A DNA stretch of 23,518 nt, taken from AC2028 sp002373595. GTDB lineage: Bacteria; Bacillota; Clostridia; Lachnospirales; Lachnospiraceae. The translations under genes were made by a program, and so were the position numbers. Below are positions 1 through 8,473 of the stretch, piece after piece (position 1 is the stretch's first letter; each line of letters starts with the position of its first letter). Under the pieces are notes generated by a model. That model did not search any database and was not told the DNA's origin. It worked only from the letters and a program-made list of their open reading frames with translations. The stretch lies in NCBI GenBank assembly GCA_946616365.1, contig CAMOIX010000038.1, positions 1 to 23,518 on the forward strand. Reading direction: 5' to 3'.

Positions 1-1
1 T

Positions 2-55
2 AATGTCGGCACCATCCAGCACGTCGATATGGTCAAATTCCAAAAGGAGGCCTAA
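2..55 (+). CDS. C-terminal end of an unidentified upstream gene (partial)
   Basis: Frame 2 stays open from the window edge to a TAA at 53-55 and encodes the tail NVGTIQHVDMVKFQKEA. The stop lies one base before the GTG start of the next gene, and that gene's ribosome binding site (AAGGAGG, 44-50) sits in the last codons. This is the usual arrangement of two translationally coupled genes. Seventeen residues are too few to identify a family, and this could be a chance open frame. Confidence 0.45.
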   Translation, partial: NVGTIQHVDMVKFQKEA

Positions 56-56
56 A

Positions 57-320
57 GTGGGGTTATTCAAATCTAAAGCGGAAAAAGAAGCTGAGATAAA
101 ATTGGATGGCATAATCCGGCGGCTTGAGATGAATATGGCAAATAATTACAAGGATAATGCGCAGGATAATCTCAAGGAATTAGAGGCTGCGTTAGATGCT
201 ATTCGAACCGAGGGCAACCTTAAAGAAAACTTTATCGCCAAATATGAATCGATGCTTGAAGGATTCCGCATAGAGATGAAGGGATACTCACATAAAGACC
301 AAAAGCCGTATTGGCACTGA
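57..320 (+). CDS. Small charged helical protein, function unknown
   Basis: An 87-residue protein that I do not recognise. I start it at GTG 57 because AAGGAGG at 44-50 lies six bases upstream; the in-frame ATG at position 3 has no visible ribosome binding site and would overlap the upstream gene. The product begins with a Lys/Glu-rich stretch (LFKSKAEKEAEIKLDG), looks almost wholly alpha-helical and ends in an aromatic tail (KPYWH). There is no signal peptide or membrane segment, so it should be cytoplasmic. It is probably co-transcribed with the gene ending at 55, and a hairpin follows directly, making it the last gene of that transcript. No function can be assigned. Confidence 0.7.
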   Translation: MGLFKSKAEKEAEIKLDGIIRRLEMNMANNYKDNAQDNLKELEAALDAIRTEGNLKENFIAKYESMLEGFRIEMKGYSHKDQKPYWH

Positions 321-329
321 TGATATTGC

Positions 330-356
330 AAAGAGCCTGCTGATAGCAGGCTCTTT
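330..356 (+). terminator. Intrinsic terminator after the small gene
   Basis: A perfect 12-bp stem, AAAGAGCCTGCT (330-341) and AGCAGGCTCTTT (345-356), with a three-base loop GAT. It begins ten bases after the stop codon. The T content lies in the end of the stem (CTCTTT) and the following AAGTTTT rather than in a clean T-tract, but the stem is strong. Confidence 0.75.
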
Positions 357-405
357 AAGTTTTGATCATCTCCTGTTTTGAAGACTGTTAATGATGCTCC
401 ATCAT

Positions 406-434
406 TATACAACATCGCATTATTGTGGTAAAAT
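406..434 (+). promoter_or_regulatory. Possible sigma-A promoter for the lipoprotein-ddl-murF operon
   Basis: TATACA (406-411) as -35 and TAAAAT (429-434) as -10, spaced 17 bp. The -10 is preceded by TGTGG, similar to the ATGG context before the -10 of other promoters in this window. The predicted transcript would start near 441, about 24 bases before the ATG at 465. The -35 is weak, so this is tentative. Confidence 0.35.
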
Positions 435-464
435 AATATAGTTTGTGATACATGCGGGGAGTAT

Positions 465-1796
465 ATGAGGACTGGATCCGGATCGGGAAATTTAATAAGA
501 AGATCTGTGGCGGTTGCGGTATCGGCTGCGACGCTTTTATCCGTATCCGGATGCGCGGGAAATGAAATATCCTCAGGGATAGATACATTTCTGCACGGTG
601 GTATATCCGGCACGAACGCATACTCGTCCATGGAGTCTTCCCCTGTGATCGATTATGCAGTCCCGGAGATCAGATCCCATATACTGACCGATCACGAAGG
701 ATACAGCACGGCATCCGGATGCACTGCTTACCTGTACGGAGATGAGATTCCCGAGACCTTTACTTTGATAAATGCGGAGACTAAGGCAGCCGTCTTCGAG
801 AGTGAGAAAGTAGCCCCCATCACGGACGCAGACGGAAATGTGATAGGTGCGGAGTTTGACCTTACCGGAGATGTGGCGGACGGAAAGTATCTGATATACT
901 GCGACAGATATGGATACTCAGAAGAGTTTACTGTTTCATCCACTGCCTATACGGATACATTTGCGGCTAAGGAGGCATCCTTCCTTGAGAAGGTGGGAGC
1001 CGGAACCGTATCCCCTGATGATATCATCTGTGTGCTCCAGGCATATGAGTGGGACAGAGATAGTTTCGCAGATGCCGATAATGACGGAAAGCCCGATGTG
1101 CTGACCACGGTCAGAAAGTATATCGAACTCACCGATTACGAGAGTATAGCGGATGATGAGAAACTTTCGTATGCAACGCTTCTTGTAAAATTCGGATACA
1201 GCGATCAGGATTTTGATAAGGACTTCTCAACTGAATGTCTCCAGAAAGGCTCAATACTGTATGCCGAATCTGCCAAAGCGAACACAGGAACCGATGAAGC
1301 GACATCCGTCATGGGAGCAAAGGATTTCCGTGCACTCACAGAGCTCTACAGAGCATCCGGCAGAGCGGATTATCTGGACAGTATAGGCAGATACGAGACC
1401 ATGCTGGCAGGTGATGAAGACTATCTGGACGATCCCGATTATCTCTACGGAGCATATACATATATGACTACAAGGAGAAATGTAGGACTCTCTTTTTGTA
1501 ATATACTCATGAGCGATCTCATGGAGAAGGCTCAGGGACATAATAATATCAAAAAGGATCTGTATGATGCGATCACATCCGAACAGAGTGAGGACAGCAT
1601 CCTCACTGCAGCTCAGCAGATAATGTGCGCGAACAGTGCACTTGACGGATATGAATATGACAAGACTATAAAGGATCTGACGACATACCTTTCCGGATGC
1701 AACAGACTCTCAGAAGATCATGCATCGGACGGAAGACCTGAATATATTCTTTTATTCGCACATTTGGCGAGACTCGAGAAGGAGGGAAAGCTTTGA
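465..1796 (+). CDS. Lipoprotein with GH9 (endoglucanase)-like fold, probably non-catalytic
   Basis: 443 residues. A signal peptide with RR at 12-13, a hydrophobic stretch and a lipobox (VSGC, Cys30) predicts a membrane-anchored extracellular lipoprotein. Residues about 60-160 resemble the Ig-like N-terminal domain of family 9 glycoside hydrolases (HEGY around 77-80, then DGKYLIYCD, then EEFTV). Residues about 165-443 resemble the (alpha/alpha)6 barrel: NDGKPDVLTTVRKYIEL matches the region that in GH9 reads roughly NGxPDxLDE, RALTELYRASGRADYL matches the helix with the ATG-YL pattern, and LSGCNRL matches the GxNPLG region. The catalytic DAGDY motif and the C-terminal NE motif are not seen, and the protein is shorter than typical GH9 enzymes, so it may bind rather than cut polysaccharide. 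It is the first gene of an operon with ddl and murF; its stop overlaps the ddl start. The family assignment is by eye from motifs. Confidence 0.75.
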   Translation: MRTGSGSGNLIRRSVAVAVSAATLLSVSGCAGNEISSGIDTFLHGGISGTNAYSSMESSPVIDYAVPEIRSHILTDHEGYSTASGCTAYLYGDEIPETFTLINAETKAAVFESEKVAPITDADGNVIGAEFDLTGDVADGKYLIYCDRYGYSEEFTVSSTAYTDTFAAKEASFLEKVGAGTVSPDDIICVLQAYEWDRDSFADADNDGKPDVLTTVRKYIELTDYESIADDEKLSYATLLVKFGYSDQDFDKDFSTECLQKGSILYAESAKANTGTDEATSVMGAKDFRALTELYRASGRADYLDSIGRYETMLAGDEDYLDDPDYLYGAYTYMTTRRNVGLSFCNILMSDLMEKAQGHNNIKKDLYDAITSEQSEDSILTAAQQIMCANSALDGYEYDKTIKDLTTYLSGCNRLSEDHASDGRPEYILLFAHLARLEKEGKL

Positions 1797-2818
1797 AAAC
1801 TGTAGTATTATGCGGTGGTATCAGTACGGAGAGGGATGTATCCCTTACTTCCGGAAGGATGATATATGAGGCGCTTATGTCCAAAGGACATGAGGCTGTG
1901 CTCCTTGATATCTATCTCGGATACGAGGGAGATACGGACGGAGTGTTTGAGAAGAAAGCAAATCTCCTCATGAAAAACACCGGGATCTCAGAGGTTAACC
2001 CCGATATCGAAGAGATCAAGAAACTCCGCAAAGACGGCGGACGAGGATACTTCGGCCCCAATGTCATAAAGCTCTGCATGGAAGCGGACGTTGTATTCAT
2101 GGCTCTTCACGGCATAGGCGGAGAGGACGGAAAGGTCCAGGCGTGCTTTGATCTCATGGGTATAAAGTATACCGGCACGGATTTCACAAGCGCTGCTATG
2201 GCTATGGACAAGGGTATCGCCAAGGATATATTCAGAGCATACGGCATACCCACACCCGACGGATTCAGACTCAGGAAGGGCGAAAAGGAACCTCACAAGA
2301 TCCAGTACCCTTGCATAGTAAAGGCCTGCAACGGCGGATCGAGCGTAGGTACTGCGCTTGCAAATAATGATGAGGAATATGAAAAAGCAAAGGCGGAAGC
2401 TTTTATGTACGATAATGAAGCGGTCGTTGAGCAGTATATAAAGGGAAGAGAATTCTCTGATTGCGTCATAGACGGGAAGGCGCTTCCCGTAATAGAGATC
2501 GCTCCCAAGGTGGGATTCTACGATTACAAGAATAAATATCAGGCGGGCTCAACGGTTGAGACCTGCCCTGCCGAGATACCGGATGACAAGACGAAGGAGA
2601 TCCAGCACATAGCCGAGGAAGCTTTTAAAGCACTCAGATATCGCGGATATGCGAGAATGGATTTCATGATGAGCGAGGATGGCACCGTATACTGTCTGGA
2701 AGCAAATACTCTCCCCGGCATGACACCTACTTCACTGATACCTCAGGAGGCGGCAGTGCTTGGTATAAGCTTTGAGGATCTGTGTGAAAAGATACTTTTA
2801 ATGGGAGCAATGGAATGA
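1793..2818 (+). CDS. ddl: D-alanine--D-alanine ligase
   Basis: 341 residues, ATP-grasp fold. It joins two D-alanines in the cytoplasm for the end of the peptidoglycan stem peptide. Visible family features: GGISTERDVSLTSG near the N-terminus with the catalytic-type Glu13, ALHGIGGEDGKVQ, KACNGGSSVGT in the ATP-binding region, FYDYKNKY in the omega loop, and LEANTLPGMT near the C-terminus. The Lys-Tyr pair of the omega loop is kept, which in this family goes with D-Ala rather than D-lactate as second substrate. The start is a TTG at 1793 that overlaps the upstream TGA (TTGA), with a strong AGGAGGG at about 1780-1786; no ATG fits as well. It is translationally coupled to the lipoprotein upstream and to murF downstream. 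Confidence 0.97.
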   Translation: MKTVVLCGGISTERDVSLTSGRMIYEALMSKGHEAVLLDIYLGYEGDTDGVFEKKANLLMKNTGISEVNPDIEEIKKLRKDGGRGYFGPNVIKLCMEADVVFMALHGIGGEDGKVQACFDLMGIKYTGTDFTSAAMAMDKGIAKDIFRAYGIPTPDGFRLRKGEKEPHKIQYPCIVKACNGGSSVGTALANNDEEYEKAKAEAFMYDNEAVVEQYIKGREFSDCVIDGKALPVIEIAPKVGFYDYKNKYQAGSTVETCPAEIPDDKTKEIQHIAEEAFKALRYRGYARMDFMMSEDGTVYCLEANTLPGMTPTSLIPQEAAVLGISFEDLCEKILLMGAME

Positions 2819-4308
2819 ACCTTACTATAGGTGAGATAGCAGGAGCTGCCGGCGGCGAAGTACATATTTCGGCCGGTGATACAGAGAAGAAAGTATCATG
2901 TGTGGTCATAGATTCGAGGATCGTTTCCGAGGGCGGAGTATTTATCGCCGCGCCCGGTGAGAAGACCGACGGCCACAAATACATCGAGGGTGTGCTTGAA
3001 AAGAAAGCATCTCTTATCATATGCGAGAAAACTCCCGAGGAAGTCGAAAAAGAATATGGACTGTCTTCTTCAAAGTGGGGAAGCTATATCGTTGTAGAGG
3101 ATGCGTACGAGGCGCTCAGAAATATCGCAAGCACATACAGGGATAAGCTCACGATACCGGTCGTCGGAATAACCGGCAGTGTGGGAAAGACCAGCACCAA
3201 AGAGTTTATCGCAGGTACATTGTCCGCAAAATACAATGTGCTCAAAACAGAAGGCAATTACAACAATACAATAGGAGTTCCTCTTACGATACTGAAAGTA
3301 CGTGAGGAGCATACGGCAGCAGTCATTGAAATGGGAATAAGTGAATTTGGTGAGATGACTGTGCTCGCAGGTATCGCCAAACCTGACATTGCCGTCATAA
3401 CCAATATAGGAGAGTGTCATCTTGAAAACCTGGGAGACAGGGACGGTGTCTTAAAGGCAAAGACAGAGATCTTTAAGTCTCTTTCACCCAAAGGGAAGGC
3501 AGTGCTCTATGCCGGGGATGACAAATTAAGAACGGTCACTCTTGACGGTGAGAGAACGGTGCATTTCTTTGGCTTTGATCATGCTGTTGCCGGAGAACCC
3601 GATGAAGCCGACGAAGTAAAACGGGACGTTTTAATCTCTGCGATCATCAAAGAAGACATATCCGGCAGTGATATAAAACTGAGACTTCCGGGAGACGCAG
3701 ATGCGGAAGTGCATGTGCCTATGCCCGGACGACATATGATGATAAATGCCGCGGCAGCTGCAACGGTCGGATGCCTCCTAGGATTGTCAAAGGACGAGAT
3801 AAGAGACGGTATCGGCAGCGTGACAGATGCAGCCGGAAGGAACAGATTTGTAAAGACGGATAAATTGACGATACTTGATGACTGCTATAATGCGAATCCG
3901 GCATCCATGAGAAGTTCTATCGATCTTCTTATGAAGACGGAAGGAGGACACGTACTCATACTCGGAGACATGTTTGAACTGGGAGCAGATACCGCGAAGC
4001 TCCATGCCGGAGTGGGTGAGTATGCGGCCGCATCAGGTGCTGACATCATTATCTTCATAGGGGATCTGTCGGCAAACGCATTCAGGGCATGTGAAGAACA
4101 ACTCTCAAAGCAGAGTATGTCATCATCGGACAATGCGCAGTCATCCAAAACCGGCCGGATCACAGAGCATTACAAAACCAAGGAAGACTTCCTTGGCGTG
4201 CTTGCAAATAAAAAAGACGCCTTACTTCCGAACGGTTCGTCCGTACTCGTAAAGGCGTCCCATGGTATGCATTTTGAGGAGATCGTGGAAGCATTGAAGG
4301 CTCTCTGA
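2815..4308 (+). CDS. murF: UDP-N-acetylmuramoyl-tripeptide--D-alanyl-D-alanine ligase
   Basis: 497 residues. It adds the D-Ala-D-Ala made by Ddl to the UDP-MurNAc-tripeptide, the last cytoplasmic step before lipid I. The Mur-ligase ATP loop GITGSVGKTSTKE is at residues 118-130, followed by EGNYNNTIGVPLT, the central-domain IEMGIS, NIGECHLE, and the C-terminal-domain DDCYNANPASM and LGDMFELG; it ends with the family-like SHGMHFEE. A Ser-rich insertion near residues 430-445 (SKQSMSSSDNAQSS) is unusual but harmless-looking. The ATG overlaps the ddl stop (ATGA), so the product and user of D-Ala-D-Ala are made in a coupled way. No clear terminator separates it from the convergent gene 18 bases downstream. 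Confidence 0.97.
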   Translation: MNLTIGEIAGAAGGEVHISAGDTEKKVSCVVIDSRIVSEGGVFIAAPGEKTDGHKYIEGVLEKKASLIICEKTPEEVEKEYGLSSSKWGSYIVVEDAYEALRNIASTYRDKLTIPVVGITGSVGKTSTKEFIAGTLSAKYNVLKTEGNYNNTIGVPLTILKVREEHTAAVIEMGISEFGEMTVLAGIAKPDIAVITNIGECHLENLGDRDGVLKAKTEIFKSLSPKGKAVLYAGDDKLRTVTLDGERTVHFFGFDHAVAGEPDEADEVKRDVLISAIIKEDISGSDIKLRLPGDADAEVHVPMPGRHMMINAAAAATVGCLLGLSKDEIRDGIGSVTDAAGRNRFVKTDKLTILDDCYNANPASMRSSIDLLMKTEGGHVLILGDMFELGADTAKLHAGVGEYAAASGADIIIFIGDLSANAFRACEEQLSKQSMSSSDNAQSSKTGRITEHYKTKEDFLGVLANKKDALLPNGSSVLVKASHGMHFEEIVEALKAL

Positions 4309-4326
4309 TATCAGACTTAAGGAATT

Positions 4327-5073
4327 TTATTCCGCGCTCTTTCCTGTATTTTTAAGATATGTCTCGTGGATGATATTTCCGACATAAGCACCGATGTTTT
4401 TCTGATCATCCTTTTCAAGTTCGCTGTAGATCACGGGTTTGCCAAATTCAACGGTAACCCGTGTTTTTTTAATCCTAGGCAGGTGAGCCTCGAATGCATT
4501 CTCCGTTCCGGAGACGGTTACCGGAATAATGGGTGCTCCGGATTTGGTCGCTATCTTGAAGCTTCCGTTGTGAATCGGAAGGAGTTCGTCGTCGGTGTAA
4601 TCCCTCTTACGGGTACCCTCAGGATAGACGAAGATGGAGACGCCGTTCTTGATATAGTCGATCGATTTTAATATCATCTCTGCGCCCGCTCTCGTTGAGG
4701 AACGGTCGAGGAAGAGGCAGTGGAGAAGTGCCATCCAGATATTGAAAAGGGGAGCCTTCTTCATTTCCTTCTTGGCGATGAATCCAGTCGGCCCCTTGAC
4801 GAGGGGATAGCAGGTCACTATATCGAAGTAGCTGCGGTGATTGCTCACATAGAGGACGGCGGTGTCGTCAGGTATATTTTCACGGCCGATCACATTCACC
4901 TTTGTTCCCGAGAAAAACATCAGGATATGCCATCCGAAATTTACAATGGCCAGGGACATCCTGTCACCGGTCTTTTTGTTTATGCGCTCAGTGATATAGC
5001 ATATGAGCATGAGAGGAACGGTAAGTATCAGGAACAAAAATATAAAGAGAATAACAAGTATAAGTCTTATCAT
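4327..5073 (-). CDS. plsC: 1-acyl-sn-glycerol-3-phosphate acyltransferase (PlsC family)
   Basis: 248 residues. Enzymes of this family acylate lysophosphatidic acid to phosphatidic acid at the inner face of the membrane. The HX4D motif NHRSYFD is at residues 78-84 and the substrate-binding PEGTRKR begins at 151; FIAKKEMKKAP near 98-109 and the later IIPVTVSGTE also fit. Residues 3-26 form a strong hydrophobic N-terminal membrane segment and 41-55 a weaker one. Start ATG 5073 has AAGGAG seven bases upstream. The gene stands alone, converging on murF and diverging from the EAL gene, with its own extended -10 promoter. Related acyltransferases with other acceptors share these motifs, so the exact substrate is inferred. 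Confidence 0.9.
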   Translation of the reverse strand: MIRLILVILFIFLFLILTVPLMLICYITERINKKTGDRMSLAIVNFGWHILMFFSGTKVNVIGRENIPDDTAVLYVSNHRSYFDIVTCYPLVKGPTGFIAKKEMKKAPLFNIWMALLHCLFLDRSSTRAGAEMILKSIDYIKNGVSIFVYPEGTRKRDYTDDELLPIHNGSFKIATKSGAPIIPVTVSGTENAFEAHLPRIKKTRVTVEFGKPVIYSELEKDDQKNIGAYVGNIIHETYLKNTGKSAE

Positions 5074-5103
5074 AAAAATCTCCTTGGCGCCTTACAACGC
5101 GTT

Positions 5104-5112
5104 CATTATAGC
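5104..5112 (-). promoter_or_regulatory. Extended -10 promoter of the acyltransferase gene
   Basis: Read on the minus strand this is TGCTATAAT, a perfect extended -10 (TGnTATAAT). No good -35 is seen 17-18 bases upstream, which fits an extended -10 promoter. The transcript would start near 5097, 24 bases before the start codon at 5073. Confidence 0.65.
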
Positions 5113-5196
5113 ATTATCTCGCCATAAAAGATATAAAAAGATCGGAGAATCCATAAGATATAGTGGTATTGGTCTGCTCATGTACTCTATATTGTA

Positions 5197-5226
5197 CTGA
5201 CATAAAGAAGTGTAAAATGGTATAAT
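5197..5226 (+). promoter_or_regulatory. Sigma-A promoter of the EAL/beta-repeat gene
   Basis: CTGACA (5197-5202, 5/6 to consensus) and a perfect TATAAT (5221-5226) spaced 18 bp. The expected start near 5233 gives a leader of about 55 bases containing the palindrome CCCGATCGGG (5263-5272) just before the ribosome binding site GGAGG (5277-5281). Confidence 0.75.
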
Positions 5227-5287
5227 ATACAAGTTCTTTACTAACCGAACAGGGCAGGGAAGCCCGATCGGGACCCGGAGGTTTTTG

Positions 5288-7948
5288 ATGACAAAGACGA
5301 GATTGGTCGTCCTGACCGACACGAGTTGTGATGATAAGAACGGATTTATAGAATCTTTCAGAAAACAGGCTGCGGCAAATGATTGTGATGTGCTCATAAT
5401 GCCCAGAGTCGGAAAGATCGCAGGGTTTGAGATCTTTTCATACTTAGAGGGAGTGAAGGCTGCCGGAATATGCGTAGATCCGGGCGAGGAGATCACCAGA
5501 GATTATGTGGACAGCCGCAATAACCTGCCTATCGTATATGCCACGGGGCTTTCGGGCGAGGTATGCGCTCAGGAGCTTTTGGCGAGACTCGGATTGATGG
5601 ATATCAAGAAGCCGTCATCCAAGAACACCAAGAAGATCCTTTCTGCCGGTGGTGCGGATAAAAATTTCCATAATGACATAAGAGAATATCTTTCTAAGGT
5701 GACCGCTGTCGATACATTGGAGGAAGCGGGTATTCTTACTGCGCAGTATTCCGAGAAAATGTTCCCGGGATGGCATGTCTCCATATATCACAACGGAAAC
5801 CTCCCGAGAAACCCGGATGAGAGTTTTCCGCCTCTTGCTGTATATTACTATTTATTCAAAGAGTCGGATTATTACGCACTTGCTGTATGCGATGGCCCGG
5901 GTATGCCGGGAGAAGACTTCAGAATGTGGATCGCGGTTGCGGATATAGCACTTTGTCATGTGCGTGAGCTATTGTCCGGCAGAAACGGTCGCATGAATCT
6001 CGAAGCAGCGATGCGTTCGTTCGGTGAGAGACCTGAGGATGAGACTGTTAACGGCCGTATCAGGCAGCTGAGCGCCAAGGAAAAGGATGAGCTGGATAAG
6101 GTTAAGAAGATCCTCGACAGCAATCTCCTCACATACCACTTCCAGCCAATAGTCAGTGCTGAGACGGGTGAGATCGTTTCTTATGAAGCACTGATGAGAC
6201 CTCGCGCGGGTGCGGGACTTGACGGTATCATCCCTTATCATATCCTCAAGTACGCAGAGGTCATGGGAAGGCTCGGAGATGTCGAGAAAGCTACTTTCCT
6301 TAATGTCATGTCCATTATGAGAGAGAGAGGCTCTGATATAGGGGAGAGAAAGATCTTCATCAACAGTATCCCCGGTGCGAGACTTCTTCCGGATGATTAT
6401 GTTGATATAGAAGCTGAGCTTTGGAAGCATACGGGACATATCGTAGTGGAGATGACCGAGCAGACCGAAGCGGATGCCGAGAGACTCAAGGCTATAAAGA
6501 AGCGTTATGAGAAACTCGGAATAGACATCGCACTGGATGATTACGGAACCGGATACTCCAATATCGTAAATCTCCTTCAGTATGTTCCGAAGTATGTAAA
6601 GATAGACAGGTCTCTCCTTGCGGGTATCGAGAGACATCCCAAGAAAAAGAGATTCGTTAAAGATATCATAGATTTCTGCCACGACAACGGCATCCTGGCA
6701 CTTGCGGAGGGTGTTGAGACCTGGCGTGAGCTGCGCATGGTCATCAGCCTCGGAGCGGATCTCATACAGGGATTCTATGTTGCAAAGCCGACCCCCGAGA
6801 TCATCTTCGAGATCGACGGAGATATCAAGAGAGAGATAGTCAGATATCAGGGAGAATATCAGGCGGGCAGAGAGCAGCCTACGTACGAGACAGACGAGAT
6901 GGGCAGACTCAATCTGCAGACTCTCGACAAGTCGCAGTACAGCTGTATCAATGTCGGCAGAGGAGATGATCCTCAGACGGATGTTGTACTTGCCGGAGAA
7001 CCCGAAGTCAGATACAACGCACATATCGATGTGGCAGCAGGATACAAGGGAAGCATTACGCTTGAGAATGTACACCTTTTCGGATCGGGCGGAAAGCCGA
7101 GCATTGCTGTCGGCGAGAACTGCGATCTGAAACTTATACTTATCGGTGATAACAGACTTGAGAAGGGATGCATCTGCGTTCCTGACGGATCGAAGCTCAC
7201 CGTAGGAGGTGCAGGAAATCTCTCGATATCTGTAGATATCGAGGAGTCCTACGGTATAGGAAATGATCTCGCTTCTAAACACGGCGACCTGTACTTCGAA
7301 CAGGACGGAACCATCAATATCGTGGTAAACGGCAAATCGGGTATATGTATCGGATCCGGACTCGGCGGATGCATAGAGCTCAACCATGGAAAATACAATC
7401 TGGAAGTTAACTGCGAAAACGGTGTGGCGCTCGGTTCGTACAACGGAAACGGATCTGTTACCATACAGAACTGTGAGCTTAATGTCGGCATAGCGGTCAC
7501 CAGAGGCGTAGGTATCGGATCCGTAGAGCACGATGCAAACATCCTCGTCTCTCATTCTTCGGTCAAGGCGAATGTCGAAGGAACGGAGGTCGTTACCTTC
7601 GGTACCATTGGCGGTGCGACTGCGAATGTGACATTTATGGACGCGAGCGTAAACTGCTCGCTCCGCGGAGAATATATCATCGGAATGGGTGCACTCGGCG
7701 GCAAGACCAATTACAAGCAGGAGAGAGTAACACTCAGAATTACCGGAAACGGTTCGCATGCTCTTGCGTACGGCGGCTACAGCGAGGAGGTATGGATCGA
7801 TATCGTCGATTCCGATACCGCCATTGACATCTATACGGCTATTCAGAAGGACACCATGGCGCCCGAAGGCAATATGCATATCAAGCACGGAAAGAACAAG
7901 TTCACCATCAACGGTTACCCGTACCATCATACCGTTGACTATGAGTAA
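5288..7948 (+). CDS. Cytoplasmic EAL-domain c-di-GMP phosphodiesterase with C-terminal beta-repeat domain
   Basis: 886 residues. I start at ATG 5288 (GGAGG at 5277-5281); the preceding in-frame TTG is less well placed. Residues 1-95 resemble half of a LacI-type sensor fold (VGKIAGFEIFSYLEGVKAAG), and about 115-235 look GAF-like. The EAL domain covers about 268-525 with E300-A-L, FINSIP, VEMTE, D417-D418-YGTG, VKIDRSL, E474-GVET and Q494-GFY, so the residues needed to hydrolyse c-di-GMP to pGpG appear intact. From about 550 to 880 the protein is rich in Gly/Asn and short alternating strands (GIGS, IGSGLGG, GVALGSYNGNG), like a right-handed beta-helix or beta-solenoid of the sort found in carbohydrate-binding surface proteins. 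There is no signal peptide or membrane helix, so the whole protein should be cytoplasmic. The four-helix membrane protein follows 15 bases downstream. Confidence 0.88.
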   Translation: MTKTRLVVLTDTSCDDKNGFIESFRKQAAANDCDVLIMPRVGKIAGFEIFSYLEGVKAAGICVDPGEEITRDYVDSRNNLPIVYATGLSGEVCAQELLARLGLMDIKKPSSKNTKKILSAGGADKNFHNDIREYLSKVTAVDTLEEAGILTAQYSEKMFPGWHVSIYHNGNLPRNPDESFPPLAVYYYLFKESDYYALAVCDGPGMPGEDFRMWIAVADIALCHVRELLSGRNGRMNLEAAMRSFGERPEDETVNGRIRQLSAKEKDELDKVKKILDSNLLTYHFQPIVSAETGEIVSYEALMRPRAGAGLDGIIPYHILKYAEVMGRLGDVEKATFLNVMSIMRERGSDIGERKIFINSIPGARLLPDDYVDIEAELWKHTGHIVVEMTEQTEADAERLKAIKKRYEKLGIDIALDDYGTGYSNIVNLLQYVPKYVKIDRSLLAGIERHPKKKRFVKDIIDFCHDNGILALAEGVETWRELRMVISLGADLIQGFYVAKPTPEIIFEIDGDIKREIVRYQGEYQAGREQPTYETDEMGRLNLQTLDKSQYSCINVGRGDDPQTDVVLAGEPEVRYNAHIDVAAGYKGSITLENVHLFGSGGKPSIAVGENCDLKLILIGDNRLEKGCICVPDGSKLTVGGAGNLSISVDIEESYGIGNDLASKHGDLYFEQDGTINIVVNGKSGICIGSGLGGCIELNHGKYNLEVNCENGVALGSYNGNGSVTIQNCELNVGIAVTRGVGIGSVEHDANILVSHSSVKANVEGTEVVTFGTIGGATANVTFMDASVNCSLRGEYIIGMGALGGKTNYKQERVTLRITGNGSHALAYGGYSEEVWIDIVDSDTAIDIYTAIQKDTMAPEGNMHIKHGKNKFTINGYPYHHTVDYE

Positions 7949-7963
7949 GATCGGAGGATCGTT

Positions 7964-8446
7964 ATGGAAAAGAAGATGAAAAAGATAGGGTTACTGATGA
8001 ACCTGTGCATGGGTATCACACTCAGTTTCTTCCTTTCTCTTGCGGGCACGCTGACTTCGGGACACTTCGCAGTACCCGAATGGCTCATCAGCTTCGGTAT
8101 AAGTGCGGTCATCAGTATCATTATAGGTTTCATCGTACCTATGAAGAAGATAAATGATGCTATTGAGAAGCGCCCGGGATGTGAACCGGGTAAGCTCACC
8201 ACCAGATTGGTCGAGAGCGCGATATCCGACCTCATCTATACCCCGATCCTGTCCCTTTGCATGGTCATCTTTGCACGCAGCAGGGCCCTGGCACACGGAG
8301 CACAGCTCCCGCCCTTCCTGATAATGTATGCAAAATCCCTCCTTGTGACACTTGTTGTGGGATTTTTCCTGATATTGGTATTTACCCCGATATTCCTTAA
8401 AATACTGCTCAAAAAGAACGGGATCGGCGGTCCGGTAGACAAATAA
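7964..8446 (+). CDS. Small four-helix membrane protein, DUF2798-like
   Basis: 160 residues with four probable membrane helices at about 7-28, 40-58, 89-105 and 118-146. The halves look like a tandem of the same two-helix unit (MNLCMGITLSFFLSL and the second SLLVTLVVGFFLIL, each ending in a P-x2-3-hydrophobic turn such as FIVPMKK and FTPIFLK), which recalls the DUF2798 family; that match is by eye. The start has GGAGG at 7953-7957. It lies 15 bases after the EAL/beta-repeat gene, so the two are probably on one transcript and may work together. The murA promoter overlaps its last codons. The function is unknown. Confidence 0.8.
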   Translation: MEKKMKKIGLLMNLCMGITLSFFLSLAGTLTSGHFAVPEWLISFGISAVISIIIGFIVPMKKINDAIEKRPGCEPGKLTTRLVESAISDLIYTPILSLCMVIFARSRALAHGAQLPPFLIMYAKSLLVTLVVGFFLILVFTPIFLKILLKKNGIGGPVDK

Positions 8447-8464
8447 CACAAAATATGGTATAAA
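8436..8464 (+). promoter_or_regulatory. murA promoter abutting the start codon
   Basis: TAGACA (8436-8441, 5/6 to the -35 consensus) and TATAAA (8459-8464, 5/6 to the -10 consensus) spaced exactly 17 bp and preceded by ATGG. The -35 lies in the last codons of the membrane-protein gene. The start site expected about seven bases after the -10 (about 8471) is only three bases before the murA ATG at 8474. Confidence 0.7.
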
Positions 8465-8473
8465 TAGTCTGTT

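Noticed and set aside
4304..4333. Small palindromes TCTGATATCAGA and GGAAT/ATTCC between murF and plsC as terminators
   Set aside because: The stems are short, AT-rich and lack a T-tract on either strand.
5969..7930. Long minus-strand open frame of 653 codons opposite the EAL/beta-repeat gene
   Set aside because: The plus strand carries a complete EAL domain over the same stretch. The antisense peptide has no recognisable domain and arises from codon bias.
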